From Amycolatopsis sp. WQ 127309 (GTDB lineage: Bacteria > Actinomycetota > Actinomycetes > Mycobacteriales > Pseudonocardiaceae), in contig NZ_CP095481.1 of the NCBI RefSeq assembly GCF_023023025.1, positions 4,030,001 to 4,094,000 of the forward strand: DNA of 64,000 nucleotides. The letters are read 5' to 3'. Under the pieces are notes generated by a model, which saw only the letters and a program-made list of their open reading frames with translations, made no database searches and was not told the origin of the DNA. Below, in pieces: positions 44,427 to 52,849 of this stretch; position 1 is the stretch's first letter; each line of letters opens with the position of its first letter. The translations under genes were made by a program, and so were the position numbers.

Positions 44427-45098
44427 GTGAGTTCCGGACGACGGCTCGAGGCACTGCCGAACCGGCAGGTGCTGGCGGACGGCGTCTACGAGCAGATCCG
44501 GGCGCTGATCATGAACGACGGCATCGAGCCGGGCGCGCGGGTGAACATCGACGAGATCGCCCGCGAGCTCGGCGTCTCCGGCACGCCGGTGCGCGAAGCA
44601 CTGGCGCGGCTGGAGTCCGAGGAGCTGGTCAGCCGGCTGCCGTTGCGCGGTTACCGCGTCACGGAGTTGCTGAACCGCAAGGAAGTCGACGACATGTACG
44701 CGCTGCGGCTGCTGCTGGAGCCGCCGTCCGCGGCCCTGGCGGCGGCGGCGATGTCGGACGCGAGTGTCGCCGCGCTGGAAGCCGAGCTGGCGACGTGCCC
44801 GGCGGCCCCGGCCGACGACGCGTACAGCGACTACAAGGCCCTGACCGCGCACGACGCCCGGCTGCACGAGCTGATCCTGCACCTGGCCGGCAACGTCGCG
44901 GTGGAGCAGGCGTTCGCCCGCACCCACTGCCACCTGCACTTCTTCCGGCTGAACTACAACCAGCCGTTCGGCGAGCAGACGATCGCCGAGCACCGCACGA
45001 TCGTGGACGCCCTGGTCGTGGGCAGCGCGTCCGGCGCCCGCAAGGCGATGACGGCCCACCTGGAAGTGGCCCGGGACCGCCTGGTCTCCCGCCTCTGA
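44427..45098 (+). CDS. GntR-family (FadR subgroup) regulator
   Basis: A 223-residue regulator with an N-terminal winged helix (LADGVYEQIRALIMNDGIEPG, IARELGVSGTPVREALARLE) and a C-terminal FCD helical domain (residues 85-215) with metal/ligand histidines in TAHDARLHELIL, HCHLHFF and AEHRTI. GTG start 44427 with GGGAG upstream. As last gene of the GH27-to-GntR operon it is the obvious local regulator and probably binds the GATCCTATAGGATC palindrome upstream of GH27, sensing a sugar acid or oligosaccharide derivative. Confidence 0.9.
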   Translation: MSSGRRLEALPNRQVLADGVYEQIRALIMNDGIEPGARVNIDEIARELGVSGTPVREALARLESEELVSRLPLRGYRVTELLNRKEVDDMYALRLLLEPPSAALAAAAMSDASVAALEAELATCPAAPADDAYSDYKALTAHDARLHELILHLAGNVAVEQAFARTHCHLHFFRLNYNQPFGEQTIAEHRTIVDALVVGSASGARKAMTAHLEVARDRLVSRL

Positions 45099-45144
45099 CC
45101 GTCCCGGCGCTCGGGTCCTGCGTGAGCCGGGCCGGACGTGCGAA

Positions 45145-45172
45145 GGCCGCACCGGGCGTACCCGGTGCGGCC
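45145..45172. terminator. GC-rich hairpin between convergent genes
   Basis: A perfect 12-bp stem, GGCCGCACCGGG with its complement, around a CGTA loop. It lies between the GntR gene (ends 45098) and the snapalysin gene (ends 45197), ending both. Confidence 0.85.
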
Positions 45173-45196
45173 TCCCCCGACGACGTCAGCTGCGGG

Positions 45197-45760
45197 TCAC
45201 TTGACCGGCATCGTCACTTCGTAGATGCGGGTCGGCGCGGCGGCCGCCGCGCGGAAACCGCTGGCCCACAGGGATTCCACCTGAGCGGACTCGTCCGCGT
45301 TCGGGTTCGCGTTGGTGCACGACGGGCCGGGGCCACCGCCCGACATCAGCTCGGTGCACGGGCCTTCGTAGTGGTCCGGCAGGCCCAGCGCGTGCCCCGT
45401 CTCGTGGGCCGTGATGCGGGTCTGGTTGTACTCCTCGGCCTGCGTGTAGTCGATGAAGATGGTGCCGCTGCCGTGGCCGTCGGTCTGGGCGTACGAACCC
45501 TGCGGGTCGTTGCCTTCGGTGTAGTGCAGCGTGGCGCCCGAGGAGCTTTCTTCGAGCTTGACGTTCGAGACCGCCGCGTTCCAGTTCGCCGCGCCGGCGT
45601 TGATCTGGGCGCGGAAGGTGGGGGCGTCCGAGGTGTCGTAGTAGACGATCGTGGCCGCTTCGGCCTGGGCCGGGGCCGCGAAGGCCGGGGCGGCGGTCAT
45701 CGGGGTGGCGATCATCGCCAGTGCGACAGCGGCTCCGGGCAGCAGGTACTTCCTGGACAT
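45197..45760 (-). CDS. Snapalysin (M7 zinc metalloprotease), secreted
   Basis: A 187-residue preproprotein with a signal peptide ending in AFAAPAQA and a very short propeptide. The zinc motif is H119-E120-T-G-H123-A-L-G-L-P-D129, the HExxHxxGxxD of snapalysins, and [18 protein letters not shown] is the family C-terminal signature with the Met-turn. Such small neutral proteases degrade extracellular protein (milk-hydrolysing activity in Streptomyces). Ribosome site GAGGAG lies eight bases before the ATG. Unlike Streptomyces snpA it has no adjacent LysR regulator. Confidence 0.93.
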   Translation of the reverse strand: MSRKYLLPGAAVALAMIATPMTAAPAFAAPAQAEAATIVYYDTSDAPTFRAQINAGAANWNAAVSNVKLEESSSGATLHYTEGNDPQGSYAQTDGHGSGTIFIDYTQAEEYNQTRITAHETGHALGLPDHYEGPCTELMSGGGPGPSCTNANPNADESAQVESLWASGFRAAAAAPTRIYEVTMPVK

Positions 45761-45946
45761 CGGGACGGCTCCTCGCGGTAGGGCAGCTGTGGGGAATTTG
45801 CCGGGTTTGCGTGTGCTGTGGTCCGAATTTACGTATCCGGACGTCGCTTGTGACCCGACTTTCGTACTGCGTGTTTAGTGGTGATTTACCAACCATTTTG
45901 CAGTGTTGACATGCGCTGCCACGCATACGAGGATGCCCCGCCGGGC

Positions 45947-46438
45947 TCAGGAGATCGGCTCGGCCAGCGGGATCTCACCTTCGCTCAGCCACGAGCCGCG
46001 CCACGCCAGATCGTCCCTGACCAGCGGTTTTCCGCAGCTGTCGCAGTTCTGGCCCGGTCGGGTGAGCTGCCCGCAGCCGGTGTGGACGAGCTTCATCGGG
46101 CCGTACGCGCTCACCGAATCGGTGTGGGCGTCACCCCACGCGCCGAGGGCGTGGAGCACCGGGAGCGCGTCCGAACCGGCCTGCGTGAGCCGGTATTCGT
46201 GCCGGGTGCGGCCGCCGTCGCGGTAGGGGAGCTTCGTCAGCAGTCCGCGGTCGACGAGCTTGCCCAGCCGGGTCGTCAGCACGTTGTCGGCGATGCCGAG
46301 CTCGCTGCGGAAGTCCTCGAACCGGGTCGTGCCCGCGGTGGCGTTGCGCAGGATCAGCAGGGTCCACGGCTCGGCCAGGACGTCGGCGGCGCGGGCGATC
46401 GGGCAGGAGGCGTCCTCCCAGGTGATGCGGCGGCTCAT
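45947..46438 (-). CDS. HxlR-family regulator with C-terminal zinc-ribbon-like tail
   Basis: A 163-residue HxlR regulator. The winged helix spans residues 8-105 (CPIARAADVLAEPWTLLILRN, IADNVLTTRLGKLVDRGLL, YRLTQAGSDALPVL). It is about 50 residues longer than minimal HxlR proteins because of a tail holding HTGCGQ and CDSCGK, which could bind zinc. C11 near the N-terminus is at the position of redox-sensing Cys in some relatives. Divergent from an SDR gene across two identical inverted repeats, so it most likely controls that gene and itself. Confidence 0.9.
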   Translation of the reverse strand: MSRRITWEDASCPIARAADVLAEPWTLLILRNATAGTTRFEDFRSELGIADNVLTTRLGKLVDRGLLTKLPYRDGGRTRHEYRLTQAGSDALPVLHALGAWGDAHTDSVSAYGPMKLVHTGCGQLTRPGQNCDSCGKPLVRDDLAWRGSWLSEGEIPLAEPIS

Positions 46439-46458
46439 GTGTGATCCCTTCGAGCTGG

Positions 46459-46516
46459 CTTGCTTGGAGCAAGTTTACGCCGTAGGGTCGCCGGTAGCTA
46501 GCTTGCAACGAGCAAG
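46459..46516. promoter_or_regulatory. Two identical HxlR operator-like inverted repeats
   Basis: CTTGC-N5-GCAAG occurs at 46459-46473 and again at 46502-46516. Centres are 43 bp apart, about four helical turns, so bound dimers would lie on the same DNA face between the divergent HxlR and SDR genes. Confidence 0.65.
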
Positions 46517-46538
46517 TCAGATGCGAGAGGAGCTCGAC

Positions 46539-47243
46539 ATGGAGATCACAGGTGCGGTGGCGCTGGTCACCGGGGCCAACCGCGGGCTCGGCCGGCAGTT
46601 CGCGGCCGCCCTCGTGCAGCGGGGAGCGGCGAAGGTCTACGCGGCCGCGCGCAACCCGGAGTCGGTGGACCTGCCGGGAGTGATCCCGTTGCGGCTCGAC
46701 GTCACGGACCCCGACTCGGTCCGCGCCGCCGCCGCGATCGTCGGGGACGTCACGCTGCTGGTCAACAACGCCGGCTCGTCCACCGGGGCGTCGGTGCTCG
46801 GCGGGTCCCTCGAGGACATCCGGCTGGAGATGGACACGCACTACTTCGGCACGCTGGCCGTGACGCGCGAGTTCGCGCCGATCCTGGAGCGCAACGGCGG
46901 CGGCGCCGTGCTCAACGTCCTTTCGGTGCTGTCCTGGTTCACCTCGCCGCAGGTCGCGGCCTACTCCGCGGCGAAGTCGGCGGCCTGGTCGCTGACCAAC
47001 GCGCTGCGCCTGGAACTGGCGTCGCAGAAGACGCAGGTGACCGCGCTGCACGTCGGGTACATGGACACCGACATGGCCAAGCACGTCGACGGCCCGAAGA
47101 TCGACCCGGCGGTCGTGGCCGGTCTCGCTCTCGAAGGTGTCGAACAGGGCCGCTACGAGGTGCTCGCCGACGACGTCAGCCGGGGGGTGCGCGCCGGGCT
47201 TTCCGGCGACCTGACCGGGCTGTACCCGAGCCTGACCGCCTGA
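46539..47243 (+). CDS. Short-chain dehydrogenase
   Basis: A 234-residue classical SDR: TGANRGLG cofactor loop, NNAG, serine in NVLSVLSWF and catalytic YSAAKSA. Start ATG 46539 with GAGAGGAG upstream. HxlR-SDR divergent pairs are common in actinobacteria and often respond to electrophiles or aldehydes; that role is inferred only from the pairing. Confidence 0.92.
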   Translation: MEITGAVALVTGANRGLGRQFAAALVQRGAAKVYAAARNPESVDLPGVIPLRLDVTDPDSVRAAAAIVGDVTLLVNNAGSSTGASVLGGSLEDIRLEMDTHYFGTLAVTREFAPILERNGGGAVLNVLSVLSWFTSPQVAAYSAAKSAAWSLTNALRLELASQKTQVTALHVGYMDTDMAKHVDGPKIDPAVVAGLALEGVEQGRYEVLADDVSRGVRAGLSGDLTGLYPSLTA

Positions 47244-47277
47244 GTCCACTTAGGACGGCGAGTGGCCGCCATGGTCA

Positions 47278-47294
47278 TTCCGGGACCCCCGGAA
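47278..47294. promoter_or_regulatory. Palindrome upstream of TetR gene
   Basis: TTCCGGG-N3-CCCGGAA, 7-bp perfect arms, 25 bp before the chosen TetR start. It would be inside the coding region if a farther upstream GTG (47262) were used, which supports the shorter start. Confidence 0.45.
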
Positions 47295-47318
47295 CACGGC
47301 CGCGGCGGCCACCGGCGT

Positions 47319-47951
47319 ATGAATGGGCGGGTGCCGGACAACGCGGGAATCGGCCGTACCAGGAATCGTTGGGGCGAAGGGGATCGGCTGCGCGGGGAAA
47401 TCCTCGCGGCCGCCGCCCGGCTGCTCGCCGAGCTCGGCGGCGAGGACGGGCTGACGATCCGCGGGGTGGCCCGCGCGGTCGGGATCGCCCCGGCGAGCAT
47501 CTACCAGCACTTCGCCGACCGCGCGGAACTCGTGCAGGGGCTGCTGGACTACGAATACGCGCGGCTGCGCGACTCGATGCGCGCGGCGGAGGAGTCGCTC
47601 GGCGAGACCGACGTCGTCGGCCGGGTGCGGGCGCAGATCCACGCTTACTGCGCGTTCGCCATGGACCATCCCGGACATTACCGGCTGATGCTCGCGAACG
47701 GCGCGTCCCGGCCCGATCCGGACGCGCGTGCCGAAGGACCGCTGCTGGACGTCATCGACGGGCTGGCCGCGGCGTTCGAGCGGTGCGTCGAAGCCGGCCA
47801 CCCGCTGCGGGTTTCGCCGGGCCGCGCGGCCGCGGTGGTGTTCGTCGGCGCGCACGGGCGGGTCGCGCTGTTCCACAGCGTGCTGCACCGGACCGGGGCC
47901 GAGCTGGTGGAGCCGTTCGTCGACGAGCTGTTGTCCCTCGTGTTCGTGTGA
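47319..47951 (+). CDS. TetR-family regulator with WHG-type ligand domain
   Basis: A 210-residue TetR protein. The HTH covers RLRGEILAAAARLLAELGG to GIAPASIYQHFADRAELVQ. The C-terminal part (AFAMDHPGHYRLMLANG) matches the WHG/TetR_C_33 domain. Start is uncertain: ATG 47319 and GTG 47331 are both possible and neither has a strong ribosome site. It is followed by a P450 gene 104 bp downstream on the same strand, whose promoter region contains a different palindrome, so the two need not be linked. Confidence 0.87.
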   Translation: MNGRVPDNAGIGRTRNRWGEGDRLRGEILAAAARLLAELGGEDGLTIRGVARAVGIAPASIYQHFADRAELVQGLLDYEYARLRDSMRAAEESLGETDVVGRVRAQIHAYCAFAMDHPGHYRLMLANGASRPDPDARAEGPLLDVIDGLAAAFERCVEAGHPLRVSPGRAAAVVFVGAHGRVALFHSVLHRTGAELVEPFVDELLSLVFV

Positions 47952-47989
47952 TCTTCCCGCTGTCGCCTGAACGGAGTGTGGCGGAGTCG

Positions 47990-48027
47990 CGACAAGATGC
48001 TTAGCATAGCTATGTAATTTCTTGTCG
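47990..48027. promoter_or_regulatory. Nested palindromes upstream of the P450 gene
   Basis: CGACAAGA (47990-47997) and TCTTGTCG (48020-48027) enclose the perfect palindrome CATAGCTATG (48005-48014). This AT-richer island 28 bp before the P450 start is the likely promoter and regulator-binding region. Confidence 0.5.
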
Positions 48028-48055
48028 AACTGTGCGGCGGCTTCGGGAGGTCCTC

Positions 48056-49249
48056 ATGACGGACGGTGTGCCCGCTTTTCCGATGACCCGGCGGTGTCCC
48101 TTCGACCCGCCGGCCGAGCTCGGGGAACTTCAGCGTGACGAACCGGTTTCCCGCGTCAAGCTGTGGAACGGCAGCACGCCGTGGCTGGTGACGCGCTTCG
48201 AAGACGTGCGCACGATCCTGCGTGACCCGCGGGTGAGCGCCGATTCCGACCGGCCCGGCTACCCGCACCAGAGCGCGGCGTCGGCGGCGCGGCGCAACCG
48301 CGTCAAGTCATTCATCAACATGGACGGCGCCGAGCACGCGGCCCAGCGCAAGCTGCTGACCGGCGACTTCCTGGTCAAGAAGATGGAGGCGCTGCGCCCG
48401 GCGATCCAGCGGATCGTCGACGACCTCATCGACGACCTCTTGGCAGGCCCGAGGCCGGTCGACCTCGTGCCGGCGTTCGCGCTGCCGCTGCCGTCGCTGG
48501 TGATCTGCGAGCTGCTCGGGGTGCCTTACGAGGAGCGCGAGTTCTTCCAGGACATCACGAAGGTGATGATCTCGATGGACGCGGCGCCCGAAGAGGCCGT
48601 GAAGGCCACCGACGAGCTGCTCGCCTACCTTTCCCGCTTGGTGGAAAAGAAAGCGGCGTCCCCGGGCGACGACGTCCTGAGCCGCCTGGCGGTCTCGCAG
48701 CTGGGCACGATGACCGCCGAGCAGATCGCCGGCATGGGCCAGCTGCTGCTGGTGGCGGGCCACGAGACGACGGCGAACATGATCGCGCTCGGCACGGTGG
48801 CGCTGCTGGAGAACCCGGCCCAGCTGGACCTGGTCCGGTCCGGCGACGCGGAACTGCTGCGCAGCGCGGTCGAAGAGTTGTTGCGGTACTTGAACATCAC
48901 GCACTCGGGCCGCCGCCGCGTCGCCGTCGAAGACTTCGAGCTCGGTGGCCAGGTCATCCACGCCGGCGACGGCATCATCGGCGCCTCGGACATCGCGAAC
49001 CGCGACGACTCGGTGTTCGAGACACCGGACGAGCTGGACGTCACGCGCGGCGCCCGCCACCACGTCGCCTTCGGCTACGGCGTGCACCAGTGCCTCGGCC
49101 AGACACTGGCCCGGGTCGAGCTGCAGGTGGTCTACGGCACGCTCTACCGCAGGATTCCCTCGCTGCGCCTGGCGGTTCCGGTCGAGGAGCTGGAGTTCAA
49201 GAACGACATGCTGGTCTACGGCGTCCACTCGTTGCCGGTCACGTGGTGA
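48056..49249 (+). CDS. Cytochrome P450
   Basis: A 397-residue soluble bacterial P450. Start ATG 48056 has GGGAGGT five bases upstream. The I-helix has AGHETTANM, the K-helix EELLR, and the haem loop FGYGVHQCLGQ with axial ligand C346. Overall pattern (RRCPFDPP start, HHVAFGYGVHQCLGQ) resembles the CYP105 group, known for broad xenobiotic and secondary-metabolite hydroxylation. No ferredoxin gene is adjacent, so electron partners must come from elsewhere. Substrate unknown. Confidence 0.93.
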   Translation: MTDGVPAFPMTRRCPFDPPAELGELQRDEPVSRVKLWNGSTPWLVTRFEDVRTILRDPRVSADSDRPGYPHQSAASAARRNRVKSFINMDGAEHAAQRKLLTGDFLVKKMEALRPAIQRIVDDLIDDLLAGPRPVDLVPAFALPLPSLVICELLGVPYEEREFFQDITKVMISMDAAPEEAVKATDELLAYLSRLVEKKAASPGDDVLSRLAVSQLGTMTAEQIAGMGQLLLVAGHETTANMIALGTVALLENPAQLDLVRSGDAELLRSAVEELLRYLNITHSGRRRVAVEDFELGGQVIHAGDGIIGASDIANRDDSVFETPDELDVTRGARHHVAFGYGVHQCLGQTLARVELQVVYGTLYRRIPSLRLAVPVEELEFKNDMLVYGVHSLPVTW

Positions 49250-49254
49250 GGATT

Positions 49255-49302
49255 CTGGCGGATTCCCGCTCTGCCGGATTCCAGCGCTGCCGGATTCCGG
49301 TT
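49255..49302. repeat. Three tandem 16-bp repeats after the P450 stop
   Basis: Units CTGGCGGATTCCCGCT, CTGCCGGATTCCAGCG and CTGCCGGATTCCGGTT are contiguous, starting six bases after the stop codon. The third runs into a GCTTACCGGTAGC palindrome-like stretch that could act as terminator. Confidence 0.7.
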
Positions 49303-49708
49303 CTGTCGGTGCTTACCGGTAGCCTGGAATTCGGGGGCTTCTCGTCGCTCCTGAGCTGATGATTCGCTTGCGCCGCAACGGAAAGCTCGCTGTGCGCGGC
49401 GCTCGCGAGGATCACCCGGTTTAGCGATGGTGTTCGCACACGTGTTCGGTAACGTGGGATTCGTGACGACAACGATTCTCCGCCGCGTGTTCCGGTTCCT
49501 GTGCCGCGCCCGGTCAGAGCGCGCTCCGACAGGCGTCAATGTCCTGCCGTGGCACCAGTTCCAGCTTGGCCCGCCGGTCGATCGCCTCCGTGGCAGCGCG
49601 GAGACAACCGGCCGGCGGCCGCGGTTGTGCGGAAACTGCCGCGCACCTCTGCCGCTGGGCGGGAACTGCGGTAAACCCGGGCAGTGCTCGGCTCGGACCG
49701 CGAGCCCG
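49303..49708. other. Non-coding interval between convergent genes
   Basis: About 400 bp without a convincing gene. One minus-strand frame (about 49514-49690) ends in a protein-like stretch (EAIDRRAKLELVPRQDIDAC) and then a stop, but has no usable start codon; it may be a gene remnant or chance. No RNA gene or strong hairpin was seen. Confidence 0.5.
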
Positions 49709-50503
49709 TCAGCCGAGCTTTTCGGCGGCGTCCGCCAGATCTTCCGGCGTGGGCGCGTCGTCCTGCGTGAGCTTGCGGCGCCAGTAGCCGGTGAACTCGA
49801 TGTCCCGTTTGCCGAGCCCGCGGTCGCCCACCAGGTGCCGCCGCAGCGCCCGGACCATCCCCGCCTCGCCGGCGAGCCACGCCGAGACCGAGCCGTCGCC
49901 GAGTTTCGCCTCGCGCACCGCGTCCAGCAGCGCAGCCCCGTGCGGGGCGCCGTCCCGGTGCAGCCAGTGGACGTCGCCAGGCAGCGGTTGCTCCTCGGCC
50001 GCGTCCGGGACCTCCAGGAACACGACTGCGTTGTCGACTTCGGACAACAAGGAGGAGACCGCGGGGATCGCCGTCTCGTCCCCGGCCAGCAGCACGGTGT
50101 CGGCCACGGGGAGCGGACGGCGGTAGGCCGCGTCCGGGCCGTACCGGCCGAGGACGTCATCCGGAGCCGCCGTGCGGGCCCAGCTCGTGGCCGGGCCGCC
50201 CGCGTCGCCGTGCAGGACGAAGTCGACGTCGATCTCGGCGAGCGCCGGGCGCCGGTCGCGCACCGTGTAGCTGCGCATCACCGGTCGTTCTTCGGCCGGG
50301 ATTGCCAGGAATGCCTGATACCAGCGCATGACGTCGCCGTCGGCGGGAGGCAGGCGCACCGGGCGTCCCGGCGGCGGGAACATCAGCTTCAGCTGCTGGT
50401 CCGGCCACGCCTCCAAGACTTCCAAGCCCTCGCCGGTGAAGGTGACGCGCACCGTGCGCGGGGTCACCCGGCGGACCGCCGTCACTTCGAGCAGGCCCGT
50501 CAC
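49709..50503 (-). CDS. Siderophore-interacting protein (FAD-dependent ferric reductase family)
   Basis: A 264-residue SIP-family flavoprotein: N-terminal FAD-binding barrel with RSYTVRD, DVDFVLHGDAGGPATSWA, and a C-terminal NAD(P)-binding-like half ending EFTGYWRRKLTQDD, the family signature. Members reduce ferric siderophores to free iron in the cytoplasm. The GTG start overlaps the stop of the UvrA-paralogue gene (GTGA), an unusual partner. No iron box was seen; expression likely follows the TetR-controlled UvrA promoter. Confidence 0.9.
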   Translation of the reverse strand: MTGLLEVTAVRRVTPRTVRVTFTGEGLEVLEAWPDQQLKLMFPPPGRPVRLPPADGDVMRWYQAFLAIPAEERPVMRSYTVRDRRPALAEIDVDFVLHGDAGGPATSWARTAAPDDVLGRYGPDAAYRRPLPVADTVLLAGDETAIPAVSSLLSEVDNAVVFLEVPDAAEEQPLPGDVHWLHRDGAPHGAALLDAVREAKLGDGSVSAWLAGEAGMVRALRRHLVGDRGLGKRDIEFTGYWRRKLTQDDAPTPEDLADAAEKLG

Positions 50504-52773
50504 GGCTTCCCCAGGTACTCGCGCAGGTGGCGGGCGGTCAGGGTGGTGGCGTCGGCGACCAGCGAAGCCGGCGTGCCCTCGAAGACCACGCGGCCGCCGT
50601 CGTGGCCGGCGCCGGGGCCGAGGTCGATCAGCCAGTCGGCGTGGGCCATCACGGCCTGGTGGTGCTCGATGACGATCACCGTGTTGCCCGCGTCGACGAT
50701 CCGGTCGAGCAGCGCGAGCAGCTGGTCGACGTCGGCCAGGTGCAGGCCGGTGGTCGGCTCGTCGAGGATGTACGTCGAGCCGTGTTCGGCCATCCGGATC
50801 GCCAGCTTGAGCCGTTGCCGCTCACCGCCGGACAAGGTCGTGAGCGGCTGCCCGAGCGTCAGGTAGCCGAGGCCGACGTCGGCGAGCCGGTTCAGCACCG
50901 CCCGCGCGTTGCCGGACGGGAAGAACTCGCGCGCCTCGGTCACCGGCATCGCGAGCACCTCGCTGATGTTCTTGCCCCGCAAGGTGTACGTCAGCACTTC
51001 GGGCGTGAAGCGCTTGCCTTCGCACTCCTCGCAGACCGACGCGACGCCGGCCATCATCGCCAGGTCCGTGTAGACGAGCCCGAGGCCCTTGCACTTCGGG
51101 CAGGCACCTTCGGAGTTGGCGCTGAACAGGCTCGCCTTGACCCCGTTGGCCTTGGCGAACGCCGTCCGGATCGGGTCGAGCACGCCGGTGTAGGTGGCCG
51201 GGTTCGAGCGCCGCGAACCGCGGATCGCCGACTGGTCGACCACCACGACGCCGTCGCGGTGGGCCAGGGAGCCGTGGATCAGTGACGACTTCCCGGACCC
51301 GGCGACACCGGTGACCACGGTCAGCACGCCGAGCGGGACGTCGACGCTGACGTCGCGCAGGTTGTGCAGGCTGGCGCCGGTGATCCGGAGGTGCCCGGCA
51401 GGCGTGCGGACCTCCGGGCGCACGGTGACGCGGTGGTCGAGGTGGCGACCGGTGAGCGTGCCGGACGCGCGGAGGCCGTCGAGGTCGCCGGTGTAGCAGA
51501 GCCGTCCGCCGGCCTTGCCCGCGCCGGGACCGAGGTCGACGACGTGGTCGGCGATCCCGATGGTCTCCGGCTTGTGCTCGACGACCAGGATCGTGTTCCC
51601 CTTGTCCCGCAAGCAGAGAAGGAGGTTGTTCATCCGCTCGATGTCGTGCGGGTGCAGGCCGACGGTCGGCTCGTCGAAGACGTACGTGACGTCGGTGAGG
51701 CTCGAACCCAGGTGGCGCACCATCTTCACGCGCTGCGCCTCGCCGCCGGACAGCGTGCCCGACTCGCGGTCCAGCGAGAGGTAGCCGAGGCCGATCTCGA
51801 CCAGCGAGTCGAGCGTGTCGCGCAGGTTGCCCAGCAGCGGTGCGATCGAGGGCTCGTCGAGCTTCCGGACGAACTCGGCGAGGTCGCTGATCTGCATGGC
51901 CGAGCAGTCGGCGATGTTCCGGCCGTCGATCGTCGACGAGAGCGCGGCCTGGTTCAGGCGGGCGCCGCCGCAGGTGGCGCAGGTGCTGAAGGCCGCGGCC
52001 TTCTCGATGAACCCGCGCAGGCGCGGCTGCAGCGACTCGGTGTCCTTGTGCAGGTAGAGGCGCTTGACCTTCACCGCGAGGCCCTCGTAGGTGACGTTGG
52101 TCTTGCCGACCTTCACCTTGCAGGAGTCCTTGTGCAGCAGGTCGTCGAGCTGCTGCGGCGTGTAGTCCCGGATCTTGGCGTCCGGGTCGTAGAAACCGGA
52201 AGCGAGGTAGGTCTGGACGTACCAGGTGTCCGGGGTGAAGCCGGGTACCTGGATGGCGCCGTCGTTGAGGGACTTGTCGAAGTCGAGCAGGGCGCGGACG
52301 TCGAGGTCGGACACCCGGCCGAGGCCCTCGCACGCCGGGCACATGCCCTCGGGCAGGTTGAAGCTGAACGCGCCGGACGTGCCGACGTGCGGTTCGCCGA
52401 GCCGGGAGAAGGCGATGCGCAGCATCGTGTGGGCATCGGTCGCGGTGCCGACGGTCGAGCGGGAGTTGGCCCCCATCCGCTCCTGGTCGACGACGATGGC
52501 GGCGCTCAGGTTCTCCAGCAGGTCGACGTCCGGGCGCGAGAGGTTCGGCATGAACGATTGGAGGAAGGCACTGTAGGTCTCGTTGATCATGCGCTGGGAC
52601 TCGGCCGCGATGGTGCCGAAGACGAGGGACGACTTGCCGGAGCCGGACACGCCCGTGAACACCGTCAACCGGCGTTTCGGGATGTCCAGGTCGATGCCGG
52701 TCAGGTTGTTCTCCCGGGCCCCCCGGACCTCGATCACGTCGTGGGTGTCGGCGGCCCGCCTGGGTGAGGTCAT
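50500..52773 (-). CDS. UvrA paralogue (DrrC-like ABC ATPase)
   Basis: A 757-residue duplicated ABC ATPase of the UvrA family. Walker A motifs are VSGSGKSSL and VAGSGKSSL; signatures are LSGGEAQR and LSGGERQR; zinc modules are CPACEG, CATCGG, CPKCKG and CEECEG. It is about 200 residues shorter than housekeeping UvrA and lacks part of the UvrB-binding/insertion region, like DrrC of daunorubicin producers and the UvrA2 group, linked to tolerance of DNA-binding drugs. It is divergent from a TetR regulator with two copies of an 18-bp repeat between them, and is coupled to a siderophore-interacting protein. Export or removal of DNA-bound compounds is inference. Confidence 0.9.
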   Translation of the reverse strand: MTSPRRAADTHDVIEVRGARENNLTGIDLDIPKRRLTVFTGVSGSGKSSLVFGTIAAESQRMINETYSAFLQSFMPNLSRPDVDLLENLSAAIVVDQERMGANSRSTVGTATDAHTMLRIAFSRLGEPHVGTSGAFSFNLPEGMCPACEGLGRVSDLDVRALLDFDKSLNDGAIQVPGFTPDTWYVQTYLASGFYDPDAKIRDYTPQQLDDLLHKDSCKVKVGKTNVTYEGLAVKVKRLYLHKDTESLQPRLRGFIEKAAAFSTCATCGGARLNQAALSSTIDGRNIADCSAMQISDLAEFVRKLDEPSIAPLLGNLRDTLDSLVEIGLGYLSLDRESGTLSGGEAQRVKMVRHLGSSLTDVTYVFDEPTVGLHPHDIERMNNLLLCLRDKGNTILVVEHKPETIGIADHVVDLGPGAGKAGGRLCYTGDLDGLRASGTLTGRHLDHRVTVRPEVRTPAGHLRITGASLHNLRDVSVDVPLGVLTVVTGVAGSGKSSLIHGSLAHRDGVVVVDQSAIRGSRRSNPATYTGVLDPIRTAFAKANGVKASLFSANSEGACPKCKGLGLVYTDLAMMAGVASVCEECEGKRFTPEVLTYTLRGKNISEVLAMPVTEAREFFPSGNARAVLNRLADVGLGYLTLGQPLTTLSGGERQRLKLAIRMAEHGSTYILDEPTTGLHLADVDQLLALLDRIVDAGNTVIVIEHHQAVMAHADWLIDLGPGAGHDGGRVVFEGTPASLVADATTLTARHLREYLGKP

Positions 52774-52786
52774 ACCGTCCTTCTTG

Positions 52787-52839
52787 ATACTTTAGGCTGT
52801 AAGGTGATGGCTCTGGTTACAATACTTTAGGCTGTAAGG
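52787..52839. promoter_or_regulatory. Two 18-bp direct repeats, TetR operators
   Basis: ATACTTTAGGCTGTAAGG is present identically at 52787-52804 and 52822-52839. Each copy is partly symmetric (TTA-N5-TAA). TACAAT (52818-52823) between them could be the -10 of the TetR gene, and the second copy includes its AAGGAG ribosome site. Confidence 0.7.
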
Positions 52840-52849
52840 AGTCGGCAAG

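Noticed and set aside
49427..50866. Plus-strand frame of 479 codons opposite the siderophore-interacting protein
   Set aside because: No recognisable domain, Arg-rich composition, and it covers two well-supported minus-strand genes.
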